Of a stretch of DNA of 64,000 nucleotides, positions 44,670-52,780 are shown one piece after another. The first letter of the stretch is position 1. Each line of letters starts with the position of its first letter. The position numbers and the translations under genes were made by a program. This DNA is from Lachnospiraceae bacterium. GTDB taxonomy: Bacteria > Bacillota > Clostridia > Lachnospirales > Lachnospiraceae. The stretch lies in contig JAFUXA010000010.1 of NCBI GenBank assembly GCA_017470985.1, forward strand, positions 62,001-126,000. The letters are read 5' to 3'. The notes under the pieces are model-generated. The model ran no database searches, had not been told where the DNA came from, and saw only the letters and a program-made list of their open reading frames with translations.

Positions 44670-45722
44670 ATGAATATATTAGATTATGTGCGAATGAGAG
44701 GAGATATATCCTTTGGACAGATGCCACTTAATGAAGTGGATGTATTGGCAATGTCCACATTTGTATCTCTTAATTTGGAAGGATTGACAGAGAGGCAGAT
44801 TACATTTTCTGAGTTGACCTCTTTATATTTTGATTCTGGTAATGAGAAGGATGCCAGAGACGATTATTTAGAGAAGAAAGAGAAACTCATAGAATACATG
44901 AGTCAGTCCAAGCGATTTAAAAAGGTTAGATTGATTTCTTTTGATAGGATTATTGATGCGGAAAATGAAATGACATTCTATGCCTTGACTCTACAGGTTA
45001 ATCCGTTTACAAAGCTGGTAGCATTTCGCGGGACAGATGGTAGCCTGATGTCATGGAAAGAGAATTTTAATACTTTGTATCAGTATCCGACAGCAGGTCA
45101 GACATGTGCGCAGAATTATATCAATTCTATTAAATTGAAATTTTATGAGAAGCTTATAGTATGCGGACATTCCAAGGGTGGTAATCTGGCTTGTTATGCA
45201 TCGGCCTATTGCAATAGTAAGATTCGAGATAGAATCAGAGATATCTATATATATGATGGCCCCGGTTTTGAGACGGATTTAAGTCAGGATGCAGATATGA
45301 ATGCTATAGTGGATAGAATTCATGGATTTATTCCTGTAAGTTCTGTTGTAGGTCGACTTATGTATGTGCCTTTTACATCAGAGGTTGTAGAAAGTACGGG
45401 AAATGGTATATATCAGCATGATGTATATAATTGGCAGGTTGGTCCTGCTGGTTTTGAGAGAGCTGATGGGGTAAATGCGTTCAGCGATAGTGTCAGTGGT
45501 AAAATCAATAGCTGGATACAGAATATTCCGAAGGAGAGACGCAAGGAAGTTATTGATGAACTCTTTGCAGTATTTGAATCAGTTGGAATTGATCATTCAG
45601 ATAAATTTACCAGAATGAATATCAAGACATTGATTGGTTTGCTTAGGGGAATCAGATCACTGTCAGCAGATAATATCAAGCTCTTGGTTATTATTATGAA
45701 GGAAGTAATGGCGGCTCATTAG
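44670..45722 (+). CDS. DUF2974 alpha/beta-hydrolase-fold protein
   Basis: 350 residues with the lipase-like nucleophile elbow VCGHSKGGNLACYAS near residue 165, preceded by the FRGTDGS oxyanion region and followed by DGPGF. This matches the DUF2974 (Mbeg1-like) group. It has no signal peptide. The enzyme class (lipase, esterase or other serine hydrolase) is predicted, but the substrate is unknown. The PilZ gene starts 45 bases after its stop. Confidence 0.85.
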   Translation: MNILDYVRMRGDISFGQMPLNEVDVLAMSTFVSLNLEGLTERQITFSELTSLYFDSGNEKDARDDYLEKKEKLIEYMSQSKRFKKVRLISFDRIIDAENEMTFYALTLQVNPFTKLVAFRGTDGSLMSWKENFNTLYQYPTAGQTCAQNYINSIKLKFYEKLIVCGHSKGGNLACYASAYCNSKIRDRIRDIYIYDGPGFETDLSQDADMNAIVDRIHGFIPVSSVVGRLMYVPFTSEVVESTGNGIYQHDVYNWQVGPAGFERADGVNAFSDSVSGKINSWIQNIPKERRKEVIDELFAVFESVGIDHSDKFTRMNIKTLIGLLRGIRSLSADNIKLLVIIMKEVMAAH

Positions 45723-45767
45723 GAAGTTGCAGATGATATAAAATTATAACAGGTGGAGGTTTTTATT

Positions 45768-46106
45768 ATGATGGATGAGATGAGAAAGTCAAAGAGAACT
45801 GATCTGGATGCCAAGATTCAGTTGAAACTGTTGAAGCATGGAGAGGAGCAGTTGGTAGATGCTGAGATTACCAATGTAAGCCGTGGCGGCGTGGGATTCA
45901 GAACCAAGGATCTGCTTCAGTTGGGAGAGTGCTATCAGACTCAGATTACACTTTGGACCAAGGAGAAGGTAGATACAGTCATTCGTATTATCAGAGCAGA
46001 GGTTAATGAGGATGGCAGTTTTATCTTTGGTGGAACATTTGTTGGAATGGAGAATCCAGACACACTTAGAATACTCATATATCAGATGTTAAATGATCAG
46101 GAATAA
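45768..46106 (+). CDS. PilZ domain protein (c-di-GMP receptor candidate)
   Basis: 112 residues from ATG 45768; GGTGGAGG precedes it. The N-terminal RKSKR and the NVSRGG turn carry the RxxxR and (D/N)xSxxG c-di-GMP contact motifs and fit one PilZ barrel. Single-domain PilZ proteins act as c-di-GMP-responsive adaptors for motility or polysaccharide export. Its partner is unknown; the neighbouring CheC-like and MCP genes suggest motility. A terminator follows. Confidence 0.85.
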   Translation: MMDEMRKSKRTDLDAKIQLKLLKHGEEQLVDAEITNVSRGGVGFRTKDLLQLGECYQTQITLWTKEKVDTVIRIIRAEVNEDGSFIFGGTFVGMENPDTLRILIYQMLNDQE

Positions 46107-46110
46107 TAAT

Positions 46111-46148
46111 ATAAGCTTCCCACTGATTTGTGGGAAGCTTATTTATTT
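46111..46148. terminator. Bidirectional terminator
   Basis: Perfect 13-bp stem ATAAGCTTCCCAC / GTGGGAAGCTTAT (46111-46123, 46130-46142) with a 6-base loop; A/T-rich sequence on both sides serves the PilZ gene and the convergent AraC gene. Confidence 0.88.
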
Positions 46149-47072
46149 AAATACTGCATGTTCAATGGTATCAGTTACCTCTTTGGAATCCTGGGTTGAG
46201 ATTATGTTGGCTTCCTTGAATTCTTTGGGACTGATGCCATATTCTTTTTTAAAGGCTCTAAAGAAGCTGGTGTAATCAGTAAATCCATAGGATTCTGCTA
46301 CATCTTTGAAGGATTCTCCTGATAATATGCTGGCTTTGCAGGCCTCTAGTCGTTTCTTCTGTAAATATTGATGTATGGATATACCCATGTTGTCTTTGAA
46401 TATGTGTGATATATGATATTTGCTCACATAAAACGCAGAGGCGATTGCATCCAGACTTAAATCCGAGTCCAGATTTGCATTGATATATTCGCACAGTCTG
46501 GTAAAGAGTGTCTCCTGCTCTTTGGTCTTTTTGGCGTTGCTTTGGTTGTGGCGCATATATATATTTCTATTTATGGCAAGCATTAGGGAAGTGATATCAC
46601 AATCCAGGGTGGCTTCCTTGAAAGGATTGTCCATGTTGCGCTCCTCAATAATTGAAACCAGTTTGGAGAATAGCATCTGGGCAGTTGTCATATCACTTGG
46701 AAAATGATGACAGCTGATCTCATGTCCTAAATCATATCCGTATGATAGATCAGGGTTTGTTTCAACCAGTCTATTGTAATAGCTGGGAGACAGCCATAGT
46801 ACAATTCGTCTGTATGGCAAGTCTGTATTCTTGAATTTTGGCCGATGATATACACCTGGTGGAATCAGACAGATATCCCCGTAGGATAGAGGATATACAT
46901 TTTTGCCAATCTGATAAGACAGATTTCCCTCCAGAAAGAAATATATTTCATAATAGTCATGTCTATGCATAGATACATTTTCCAAAACTTTATCTTCATA
47001 ATAATAGATTTCAAAATCTGATGACTGCATTTCCCGCGAGTTATCAAATTGCGCCTGATAATGTCTTGCCAT
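46143..47072 (-). CDS. AraC-family regulator of the glucuronate operon
   Basis: 309 residues. A cupin sensor (MHRHDYYEIYFFLEGNLSYQ, then GDICLIPPGVYHRP) precedes two HTH motifs (LDAIASAFYVSKYHISHIFKD and FKDVAESYGFTDYTSFFRAFKKE). It faces uxuA across 174 bp containing two CAAGATTTG repeats spaced 21 bp, the classic AraC geometry. It most likely activates the glucuronate genes when a hexuronate or related sugar is bound. Confidence 0.88.
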   Translation of the reverse strand: MARHYQAQFDNSREMQSSDFEIYYYEDKVLENVSMHRHDYYEIYFFLEGNLSYQIGKNVYPLSYGDICLIPPGVYHRPKFKNTDLPYRRIVLWLSPSYYNRLVETNPDLSYGYDLGHEISCHHFPSDMTTAQMLFSKLVSIIEERNMDNPFKEATLDCDITSLMLAINRNIYMRHNQSNAKKTKEQETLFTRLCEYINANLDSDLSLDAIASAFYVSKYHISHIFKDNMGISIHQYLQKKRLEACKASILSGESFKDVAESYGFTDYTSFFRAFKKEYGISPKEFKEANIISTQDSKEVTDTIEHAVFK

Positions 47073-47142
47073 AATAGTTTCCTCAACAATTGTAATTGAA
47101 TAGTCTGTAAAATAAATGTGATTAAATATTACATCCTTATCG

Positions 47143-47175
47143 CAAGATTTGCAATGTTTGTAACAAGATTTGTTA
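47143..47175 (+). promoter_or_regulatory. AraC-type direct repeats upstream of uxuA
   Basis: CAAGATTTG at 47143-47151 and 47164-47172, exactly 21 bp apart. The distal repeat overlaps a -35-like TTGTTA (47170-47175), so a bound AraC dimer would contact RNA polymerase. The -10 region around 47192-47198 (AACAAT) is weak, as expected for an activated promoter. Confidence 0.65.
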
Positions 47176-47246
47176 TATAAGTATATTTTTAAACAATGTA
47201 AAGTATAGACAAGAAGTTAAAACACAAAGTTTTGAGGAGGGTAAAT

Positions 47247-48296
47247 ATGAAATTATCATTTCGTTGGTATGGAGAAGATGACAAGGTAACATTAGAGCAG
47301 ATTCGTCAGATTCCAGGTATGGATTCAATCGTAACAGCTGTATATGATGTGCCTGTTGGTGAGGTATGGAGCCGTGAGTCTATTGCGAAGCTCAAGAAGC
47401 AGACAGAGGACGCAGGACTTCACTTTGAGGTTATAGAAAGTATTCCTGTTCATGAGGACATCAAGCTTGGTAAGCCAAGCAGAGACAGATATATTGAGAA
47501 TTACTGTGAGAATATTCGCAGAGTTGCAGAAGCTGGAATTAAGTGTGTATGCTACAATTTCATGCCTGTATTTGACTGGACAAGAACTCAGCTTGATCAT
47601 GAATTGCCAGATGGATCTACATCTTTGGTTTATTATCAGGAGCAGGTTGACAAGGTTAATCCACTTGAGTCAGACAGTGATCTCACTCTTCCAGGATGGG
47701 ATGCAAGTTACTCAAGAGAGGAGTTAAAGGATATTGTAGCTCAGTATCAGGAATTGTCAGAGGATGATCTCTGGGATAATTTGAAATATTTCCTTGAGAA
47801 GATTATTCCTGTAGCAGCAGAGTGCGATGTGAATATGGCTATTCACGAGGATGATCCATGTTGGAGTATCTTTGGTCTTCCAAGAATTATCACTTGCGAA
47901 GAGAACTTGGATAGATTCCTTAGCCTTGTTGATGATACACACAACGGAATTACACTTTGTACAGGTTCACTTGGATGTTCTGCCAAGAATGATGTGGTAA
48001 AGATGGCTGCAAAGTATGCTAAGATGGGCCGCATCCATTTTGCACATCTTAGAAATGTACAGGTTCTTGATAACGGATTTGAGGAAAGAGCACATCTCTC
48101 AAGCTGTGGTAGCTTAGATATGTATGAAATCGTTAAAGCCCTTCATGACAACGGATTTACAGGATATGTAAGACCTGATCATGGACGTATGATTTGGGGC
48201 GAGACTGGTCGTGCTGGCTATGGCCTCTACGACAGAGCCCTCGGCGCTACTTACATCAACGGTTTATTTGAGGCAGTTGAGAAAGCCAGCAGGTAA
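47247..48296 (+). CDS. uxuA: D-mannonate dehydratase
   Basis: 349 residues from ATG 47247 with GAGGAGG before it. Strong UxuA conservation: [22 protein letters not shown] near the start, [12 protein letters not shown] at about 110, HEDDP and HFAHLRN in the metal site and [14 protein letters not shown] near the end. It dehydrates D-mannonate to 2-keto-3-deoxygluconate. First gene of the glucuronate operon, under the divergent AraC regulator. Followed by an unusual structured element before uxuB. Confidence 0.95.
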   Translation: MKLSFRWYGEDDKVTLEQIRQIPGMDSIVTAVYDVPVGEVWSRESIAKLKKQTEDAGLHFEVIESIPVHEDIKLGKPSRDRYIENYCENIRRVAEAGIKCVCYNFMPVFDWTRTQLDHELPDGSTSLVYYQEQVDKVNPLESDSDLTLPGWDASYSREELKDIVAQYQELSEDDLWDNLKYFLEKIIPVAAECDVNMAIHEDDPCWSIFGLPRIITCEENLDRFLSLVDDTHNGITLCTGSLGCSAKNDVVKMAAKYAKMGRIHFAHLRNVQVLDNGFEERAHLSSCGSLDMYEIVKALHDNGFTGYVRPDHGRMIWGETGRAGYGLYDRALGATYINGLFEAVEKASR

Positions 48297-48370
48297 TTTG
48301 ATTATTTTTGCTAGACCGTATCGTAGACTTGCTGAAGAGTTATTTTGCTAGTGATAATGCAATAAATGAG

Positions 48371-48494
48371 TGTTCCCAGGATATGTCTTTCCAAGGAACA
48401 TTTCGAGCCCCGGTACTTAATGAGCTTGCGAATTTAGTACCGCTGGTGCGAGAACGTAGCGGAAGCGTTCCTAGAAAGATATATCCTGGGAACA
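48371..48494. repeat. 124-bp palindromic structured element between uxuA and uxuB
   Basis: Outer arms 48371-48391 and 48474-48494 pair over 21 bp with a single G-U. Inside, AGGAAC (48394-48399) pairs with GTTCCT (48467-48472) and CGGTACT (48411-48417) pairs with AGTACCG (48436-48442). A second inner loop is GC-rich with GCGAGAAC and AGCGGAAGC. GC content is far above the surroundings. The layout suggests a REP/MITE-like unit or a folded RNA. The short TTTTGCTAG direct repeat (48306 and 48343) lies just to its left. Confidence 0.8.
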
Positions 48495-48530
48495 CGGAAT
48501 AATCTATATAAACTATGGAGGAAAATAATT

Positions 48531-49382
48531 ATGATGAATTTACCATTGAACACAGATTTAACAGGAAAAGTAACAGTTGTAACCGGCGCAGGCGGAGTAC
48601 TTTGCGGTATGTTCGCCAAGGCATTGGCTCAGGCTGGTGCCAAGGTTGCAGTTTTAGATTTAAATGAAGAGGCAGCACAGAAAGTTGCTGAAGAGATCGT
48701 TGCTGACGGCGGAGTTGCCAAGGCATACAAGGCTAATGTATTAGACAAGGAAAGCTTGCAGTCAGTACATGATGCAGTAGTTGCAGACCTCGGAACATGT
48801 GACATTCTTATTAATGGAGCAGGTGGAAATAATCCTCGTGCAACAACAGATAAGGAGTACTTCGAGGCAGGAGACATTGACGCAGATACAATTTCATTCT
48901 TTGACTTGGATCCAAGCGGAGTAGAATTTGTATTTAACCTAAATTTCATTGGAACATTGCTTCCAACGCAGATCTTTGCACAGGATATGGTAGAGAAGGA
49001 AGGATGTAATATCCTCAACATTTCTTCTATGAATGCTTTCACTCCACTCACAAAAATTCCTGCATATTCTGGAGCAAAGGCTGCAATTTCAAACTTCACA
49101 CAATGGTTGGCAGTACATTTTTCAAAGAGTGGAATCAGAGTAAATGCAATTGCTCCTGGATTCTTCTCAACAAAGCAGAATGCAAAGCTTCTGTTTAACG
49201 AGGATGGTACACCAACACCTAGAACAGGCAAGATTCTTGCTGCTACTCCAATGGGACGTTTCGGTGAGTCAGAGGAGCTTATTGGAAGCTTGCTCTTCTT
49301 ACTCAATAATGATGCTGCCGGATTTATCACAGGCGTTGTACTTCCTGTAGATGGTGGATTCTCAGCATACTCTGGAGTATAG
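48531..49382 (+). CDS. uxuB: D-mannonate oxidoreductase, SDR type (fructuronate reductase)
   Basis: 283 residues, a classical SDR: NAD-binding TGAGGVLCG, INGAGGNNP, NISSMN with the catalytic Ser and YSGAKAA with Tyr-x3-Lys. The insert EYFEAGDIDADTISFFDLD and gene position match the Bacillus-type mannonate/fructuronate reductase (UxuB/YjmF). It reduces D-fructuronate to D-mannonate with NAD(P)H. GGAGG precedes two adjacent ATG codons; the first is taken. It lies between uxuA and kdgA in the operon. Confidence 0.85.
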   Translation: MMNLPLNTDLTGKVTVVTGAGGVLCGMFAKALAQAGAKVAVLDLNEEAAQKVAEEIVADGGVAKAYKANVLDKESLQSVHDAVVADLGTCDILINGAGGNNPRATTDKEYFEAGDIDADTISFFDLDPSGVEFVFNLNFIGTLLPTQIFAQDMVEKEGCNILNISSMNAFTPLTKIPAYSGAKAAISNFTQWLAVHFSKSGIRVNAIAPGFFSTKQNAKLLFNEDGTPTPRTGKILAATPMGRFGESEELIGSLLFLLNNDAAGFITGVVLPVDGGFSAYSGV

Positions 49383-49402
49383 AAATATTACTGGATTAAA
49401 TT

Positions 49403-49429
49403 AGGACTATATATTGGATATATAGTCCT
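49403..49429. repeat. Perfect 12-bp inverted repeat in the uxuB-kdgA gap
   Basis: AGGACTATATAT (49403-49414) and ATATATAGTCCT (49418-49429) flank a 3-base loop. There is no following T run, so it is not a standard terminator; it could be an mRNA processing or stability hairpin, or an operator. Confidence 0.7.
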
Positions 49430-49487
49430 ATAATGTGTAAAATATAATAAGTATGAAATGATTTTATAAAACAAGGAGATTAGAAAT

Positions 49488-50132
49488 ATGATTACTTATA
49501 TGGATGAAATGTTAAAGCAGGTAGAGGCATTCAAGGTTGTACCTGTAGTTGTTATTGAAAATGTTGAGGATGCAATTCCTCTTGCACAGGCATTGGTAAA
49601 TGGTGGACTTCCAGTGGCTGAGGTTACATTTAGAACAGCTGCTGCTCCAGATGCTATCAAGGCTATGAGCGAGAAATTCCCAGAGCTTTGCGTAGGTGCT
49701 GGTACAGTTATCAATGTAGAGCAGTGTAAGAAAGCTGTAGAGTGTGGAGCTAAGTTTATTGTATCTCCAGGTTACAGCGAGGAAGTTACACAGTATTGTA
49801 TTGAAAATGAGATTCCTATTTTCCCTGGAATCTGTACACCAACAGAGCTTATTAATGTGGTTAATCATGGACTTCCTGTTGCTAAGTTCTTCCCAGCTGC
49901 ACAGTTCGGCGGCTTGAAGACAATCAGCGCACTTGGTTCAGTATTCCCACAGATGAAATTTATGCCAACAGGTGGCGTTAGCGAGTCCAATGTATTAGAG
50001 TATCTTGCTAGTCCAAAGATTATTGCTGCCGGTGGAAGCTGGATGGTTAAGGGCGACTTAATCAAGGCTGGTAAGTTTGACGAGATCGAAGCTATGACCA
50101 AGAGCGTCGTTGAACTTGTAAAGAATGCATAA
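49488..50132 (+). CDS. kdgA: KDPG/KHG aldolase
   Basis: 214 residues of the class I aldolase family. The Schiff-base lysine lies in GLPVAKFFPA and the acid Glu in PVAEVTFRT; GAGTVI and MPTGGVS complete the phosphate site. It splits 2-keto-3-deoxy-6-phosphogluconate into pyruvate and glyceraldehyde 3-phosphate, and may also act on 4-hydroxy-2-oxoglutarate. AAGGAG precedes the ATG. Confidence 0.95.
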   Translation: MITYMDEMLKQVEAFKVVPVVVIENVEDAIPLAQALVNGGLPVAEVTFRTAAAPDAIKAMSEKFPELCVGAGTVINVEQCKKAVECGAKFIVSPGYSEEVTQYCIENEIPIFPGICTPTELINVVNHGLPVAKFFPAAQFGGLKTISALGSVFPQMKFMPTGGVSESNVLEYLASPKIIAAGGSWMVKGDLIKAGKFDEIEAMTKSVVELVKNA

Positions 50133-50156
50133 ATAATAAGATGAGGTGATAATAGT

Positions 50157-51551
50157 ATGAAGAAGTTTATGGATGATGATTTTCTTCTTACAACAGAGAC
50201 TGCCAGACATCTATATCATGATTTTGCCAAGGACTTACCAATAATTGATTATCATTGTCATTTGAGCCCTCAGGAAATTGCTGAGGATGTACATTTTGAT
50301 AATATTACACAGGTATGGTTGGGCGGAGATCATTATAAATGGAGACAGATGCGTTCTAATGGTGTAGAAGAGAAGTATATCACCGGTGATGCATCTGATA
50401 GAGAGAAGTTCCAGAAATGGGCCGAGACTTTGGAGATGGCCATTGGCAATCCTCTGTATCATTGGAGTCATCTTGAGCTGAAGAAGTATTTCGGCTATGA
50501 GGGTGCCCTAAATGGTGATACAGCAGAAGAAGTGTGGAATCTGTGTAACGAGAAGTTGCAGAATATGTCAGCGAGACAGCTGATATTGGATTCCAATGTT
50601 GAAATGATTGGAACAACAGATGATCCTATTGATGATTTGAAATGGCATAAGATGATTGCAGAAGATGCTGATTTCAATGTGAAAGTATGTCCTTCATGGA
50701 GACCTGATAAGGCTGTAAATATCGACAAGGATGAGTATATGGATTACATCCATAAGCTTGCTGATGCTTCAGGAATTGACATTGAGTCAGTGGCTGATAT
50801 CAAGAAGGCTTTGTCTATCAGAATGGAATATTTTGCAGATCACGGTTGTGTTGTAAGTGATCATGGAATTGAGTATGTAATGTACAAACCTGCAACAGAT
50901 GCAGAGGTAGAAGAAATATTTGCCAAAAAGATTGCCGGCAAGGCTATATCAAAAGAGGAGAGCGACAAGTTTAAAATGGCACTGCTTCTCCATTGTGGAC
51001 GTGAATACCATCGACTGGGATGGGTGATGCAGCTTCACTATGGTGTAAAACGTGATAACAATCGTCGTATCTTTGAAGCCCTTGGTCCTGATGCTGGAAT
51101 TGACAGTATTTCAACAAGTGCGCCAATCAATGAGTTGGCAGATTTCTTGAATGAACTTGATTATACCAATGAGTTGCCAAAGACAATTGTCTATTCATTA
51201 AATCCAATAGATAATGCTGCAATTGGTACTATTATCGGTTGTTTCCAGTCTTCTGAGGCTGTTGGCAAGATACAGCATGGAAGTGCTTGGTGGTTCAATG
51301 ATAATAAGACAGGTATGAGAGAGCAGATGACATCTCTTGCAAATCTTGGACTATTAGGTAACTTTGTTGGAATGCTTACAGATTCTAGAAGTTTCTTGTC
51401 ATATACTCGTCATGAATATTTCCGCAGAATTGCCTGTGGTCTTGTTGGTGAGTGGGTAGAAAATGGAGAATATCCTGCTGATGATAAATCTCTTCAGAAG
51501 ATTGTGGAGGGTATATCATATAGAAATGCCAAGAGATATTTTGGAATCTAA
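50157..51551 (+). CDS. uxaC: Glucuronate/galacturonate isomerase
   Basis: 464 residues, normal for UxaC of the amidohydrolase-like superfamily. The zinc motif YHCHLSP lies near residue 33, with EIAED and WLGGDHYKWR following; HCGREYHRLGWVMQLHYGV and TDSRSFLSYTRHEYFRR are family-typical. It isomerises D-glucuronate to D-fructuronate (and galacturonate to tagaturonate). With uxuB, uxuA, kdgK and kdgA it gives the full glucuronate branch; uxaA and uxaB for galacturonate are absent here. Confidence 0.95.
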   Translation: MKKFMDDDFLLTTETARHLYHDFAKDLPIIDYHCHLSPQEIAEDVHFDNITQVWLGGDHYKWRQMRSNGVEEKYITGDASDREKFQKWAETLEMAIGNPLYHWSHLELKKYFGYEGALNGDTAEEVWNLCNEKLQNMSARQLILDSNVEMIGTTDDPIDDLKWHKMIAEDADFNVKVCPSWRPDKAVNIDKDEYMDYIHKLADASGIDIESVADIKKALSIRMEYFADHGCVVSDHGIEYVMYKPATDAEVEEIFAKKIAGKAISKEESDKFKMALLLHCGREYHRLGWVMQLHYGVKRDNNRRIFEALGPDAGIDSISTSAPINELADFLNELDYTNELPKTIVYSLNPIDNAAIGTIIGCFQSSEAVGKIQHGSAWWFNDNKTGMREQMTSLANLGLLGNFVGMLTDSRSFLSYTRHEYFRRIACGLVGEWVENGEYPADDKSLQKIVEGISYRNAKRYFGI

Positions 51552-51612
51552 GACCTTATTTGAGGGATTGTATTTTTAAATATTTTATAAAAGAAGAAAA
51601 AGGAGATAAAAC

Positions 51613-52644
51613 ATGGCAAAAGTAGTTACAATGGGTGAGATTATGCTTCGCTTATCTACACCAAATAATGAGAAGTTTATTCAGGCAGATGAATTCGATA
51701 TTAATTACGGTGGAGGAGAGGCCAATGTAGCTGTTTCTCTTGCAAATTACGGACATGATGCTGAGTTCGTTACAGCAGTTCCTGATAATGAATTAGGTGA
51801 GTGCGCTGTGGCTGCACTTCGCAAGTATGGCGTAAAGACTGACAATATTGCAAGATGTGGTGAGAGACTTGGTATCTACTACCTTGAGACAGGTGCATCA
51901 ATGAGACCTTCAAAGGTTGTATATGATAGAGCACATTCATCTATTTCTACAGCAACAGCTGCAGACTTTGATTTTGATAAGATTTTTGAGGGAGCAGACT
52001 GGTTCCATTTCACAGGAATTACTCCAGCTGTTTCAGATTCAGCTGCTGTTCTTACAGAGGAAGCATTGAAGGCTGCCAAGAAGCATGGCGTAAAGGTTTC
52101 AGTTGACCTTAACTTCAGAAAGAAGCTTTGGTCTTCAGAGAAGGCACAGAAGGTTATGAAGAACCTTATGCAGTATGTAGATGTATGCATCGGAAATGAA
52201 GAGGATGCAGAATTAGTTCTTGGATACAAGCCAGGAAATACAGATGTAACAAGTGGTGAGCTTGAGCTTGCAGGTTACAAGTCAATCTTTGAGCAGATGG
52301 TTGCAGATTACAATTTCGAGTACTGCATTTCATCTCTTCGTGTAAGCCATTCTGCATCAGACAATGGTTGGTCAGCATGTATCTACTCAAGAGATACTAA
52401 GGAATTCTATCATTCAAGAGAATATAGCATTCATCCAATCGTAGACCGTGTAGGTGGTGGTGATTCCTTCGCCGGCGGTACAATTTGCGGACTTCTTGAT
52501 GGCAAGAATTTCAAGGATGCATTGGAGTTCGGTGTTGCTGCTTCTGCTTTGAAGCATACAATTCCTGGAGACTTCAACCTTGTAAGCCGTAAGGAAGTAG
52601 AAACTCTTGCAGGCGGAGACGGTTCTGGTAGAGTACAGAGATAG
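51613..52644 (+). CDS. kdgK: 2-keto-3-deoxygluconate kinase
   Basis: 343 residues, PfkB family. GGGEANVAVSLANYG near residue 33 and the catalytic DRVGGGDSFAGG near residue 280 are intact. It phosphorylates 2-keto-3-deoxygluconate to KDPG, the KdgA substrate. AAAGGAG precedes the ATG. Last gene of the uxuA-kdgK operon, with a terminator behind. Confidence 0.94.
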   Translation: MAKVVTMGEIMLRLSTPNNEKFIQADEFDINYGGGEANVAVSLANYGHDAEFVTAVPDNELGECAVAALRKYGVKTDNIARCGERLGIYYLETGASMRPSKVVYDRAHSSISTATAADFDFDKIFEGADWFHFTGITPAVSDSAAVLTEEALKAAKKHGVKVSVDLNFRKKLWSSEKAQKVMKNLMQYVDVCIGNEEDAELVLGYKPGNTDVTSGELELAGYKSIFEQMVADYNFEYCISSLRVSHSASDNGWSACIYSRDTKEFYHSREYSIHPIVDRVGGGDSFAGGTICGLLDGKNFKDALEFGVAASALKHTIPGDFNLVSRKEVETLAGGDGSGRVQR

Positions 52645-52681
52645 TCAATTACTCCTAAGATTATAAATACTTTTTAAAGCT

Positions 52682-52709
52682 CCCGAGTGTGTAGTGCACT
52701 CGGGATTTT
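52682..52709 (+). terminator. Intrinsic terminator after kdgK
   Basis: CCCGAGTG (52682-52689) pairs with CACTCGGG (52697-52704) over a 7-base loop; followed by ATTTTT. Confidence 0.9.
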
Positions 52710-52780
52710 TACTTGCATCAGGTTTATACTAGATGTTATTGTATTATAGAGCGTTAACGGCACATATGATTGGAGACAAA

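Noticed and set aside
48308-48502. 64-codon open frame across the structured element between uxuA and uxuB
   Set aside because: It runs through the inverted repeats and has no ribosome binding site; the hairpins explain the sequence better.
48629-49330. Long minus-strand open frame (233 codons) opposite uxuB
   Set aside because: Shadow of the clearly coding plus-strand SDR; no ribosome binding site and no recognisable protein motif.
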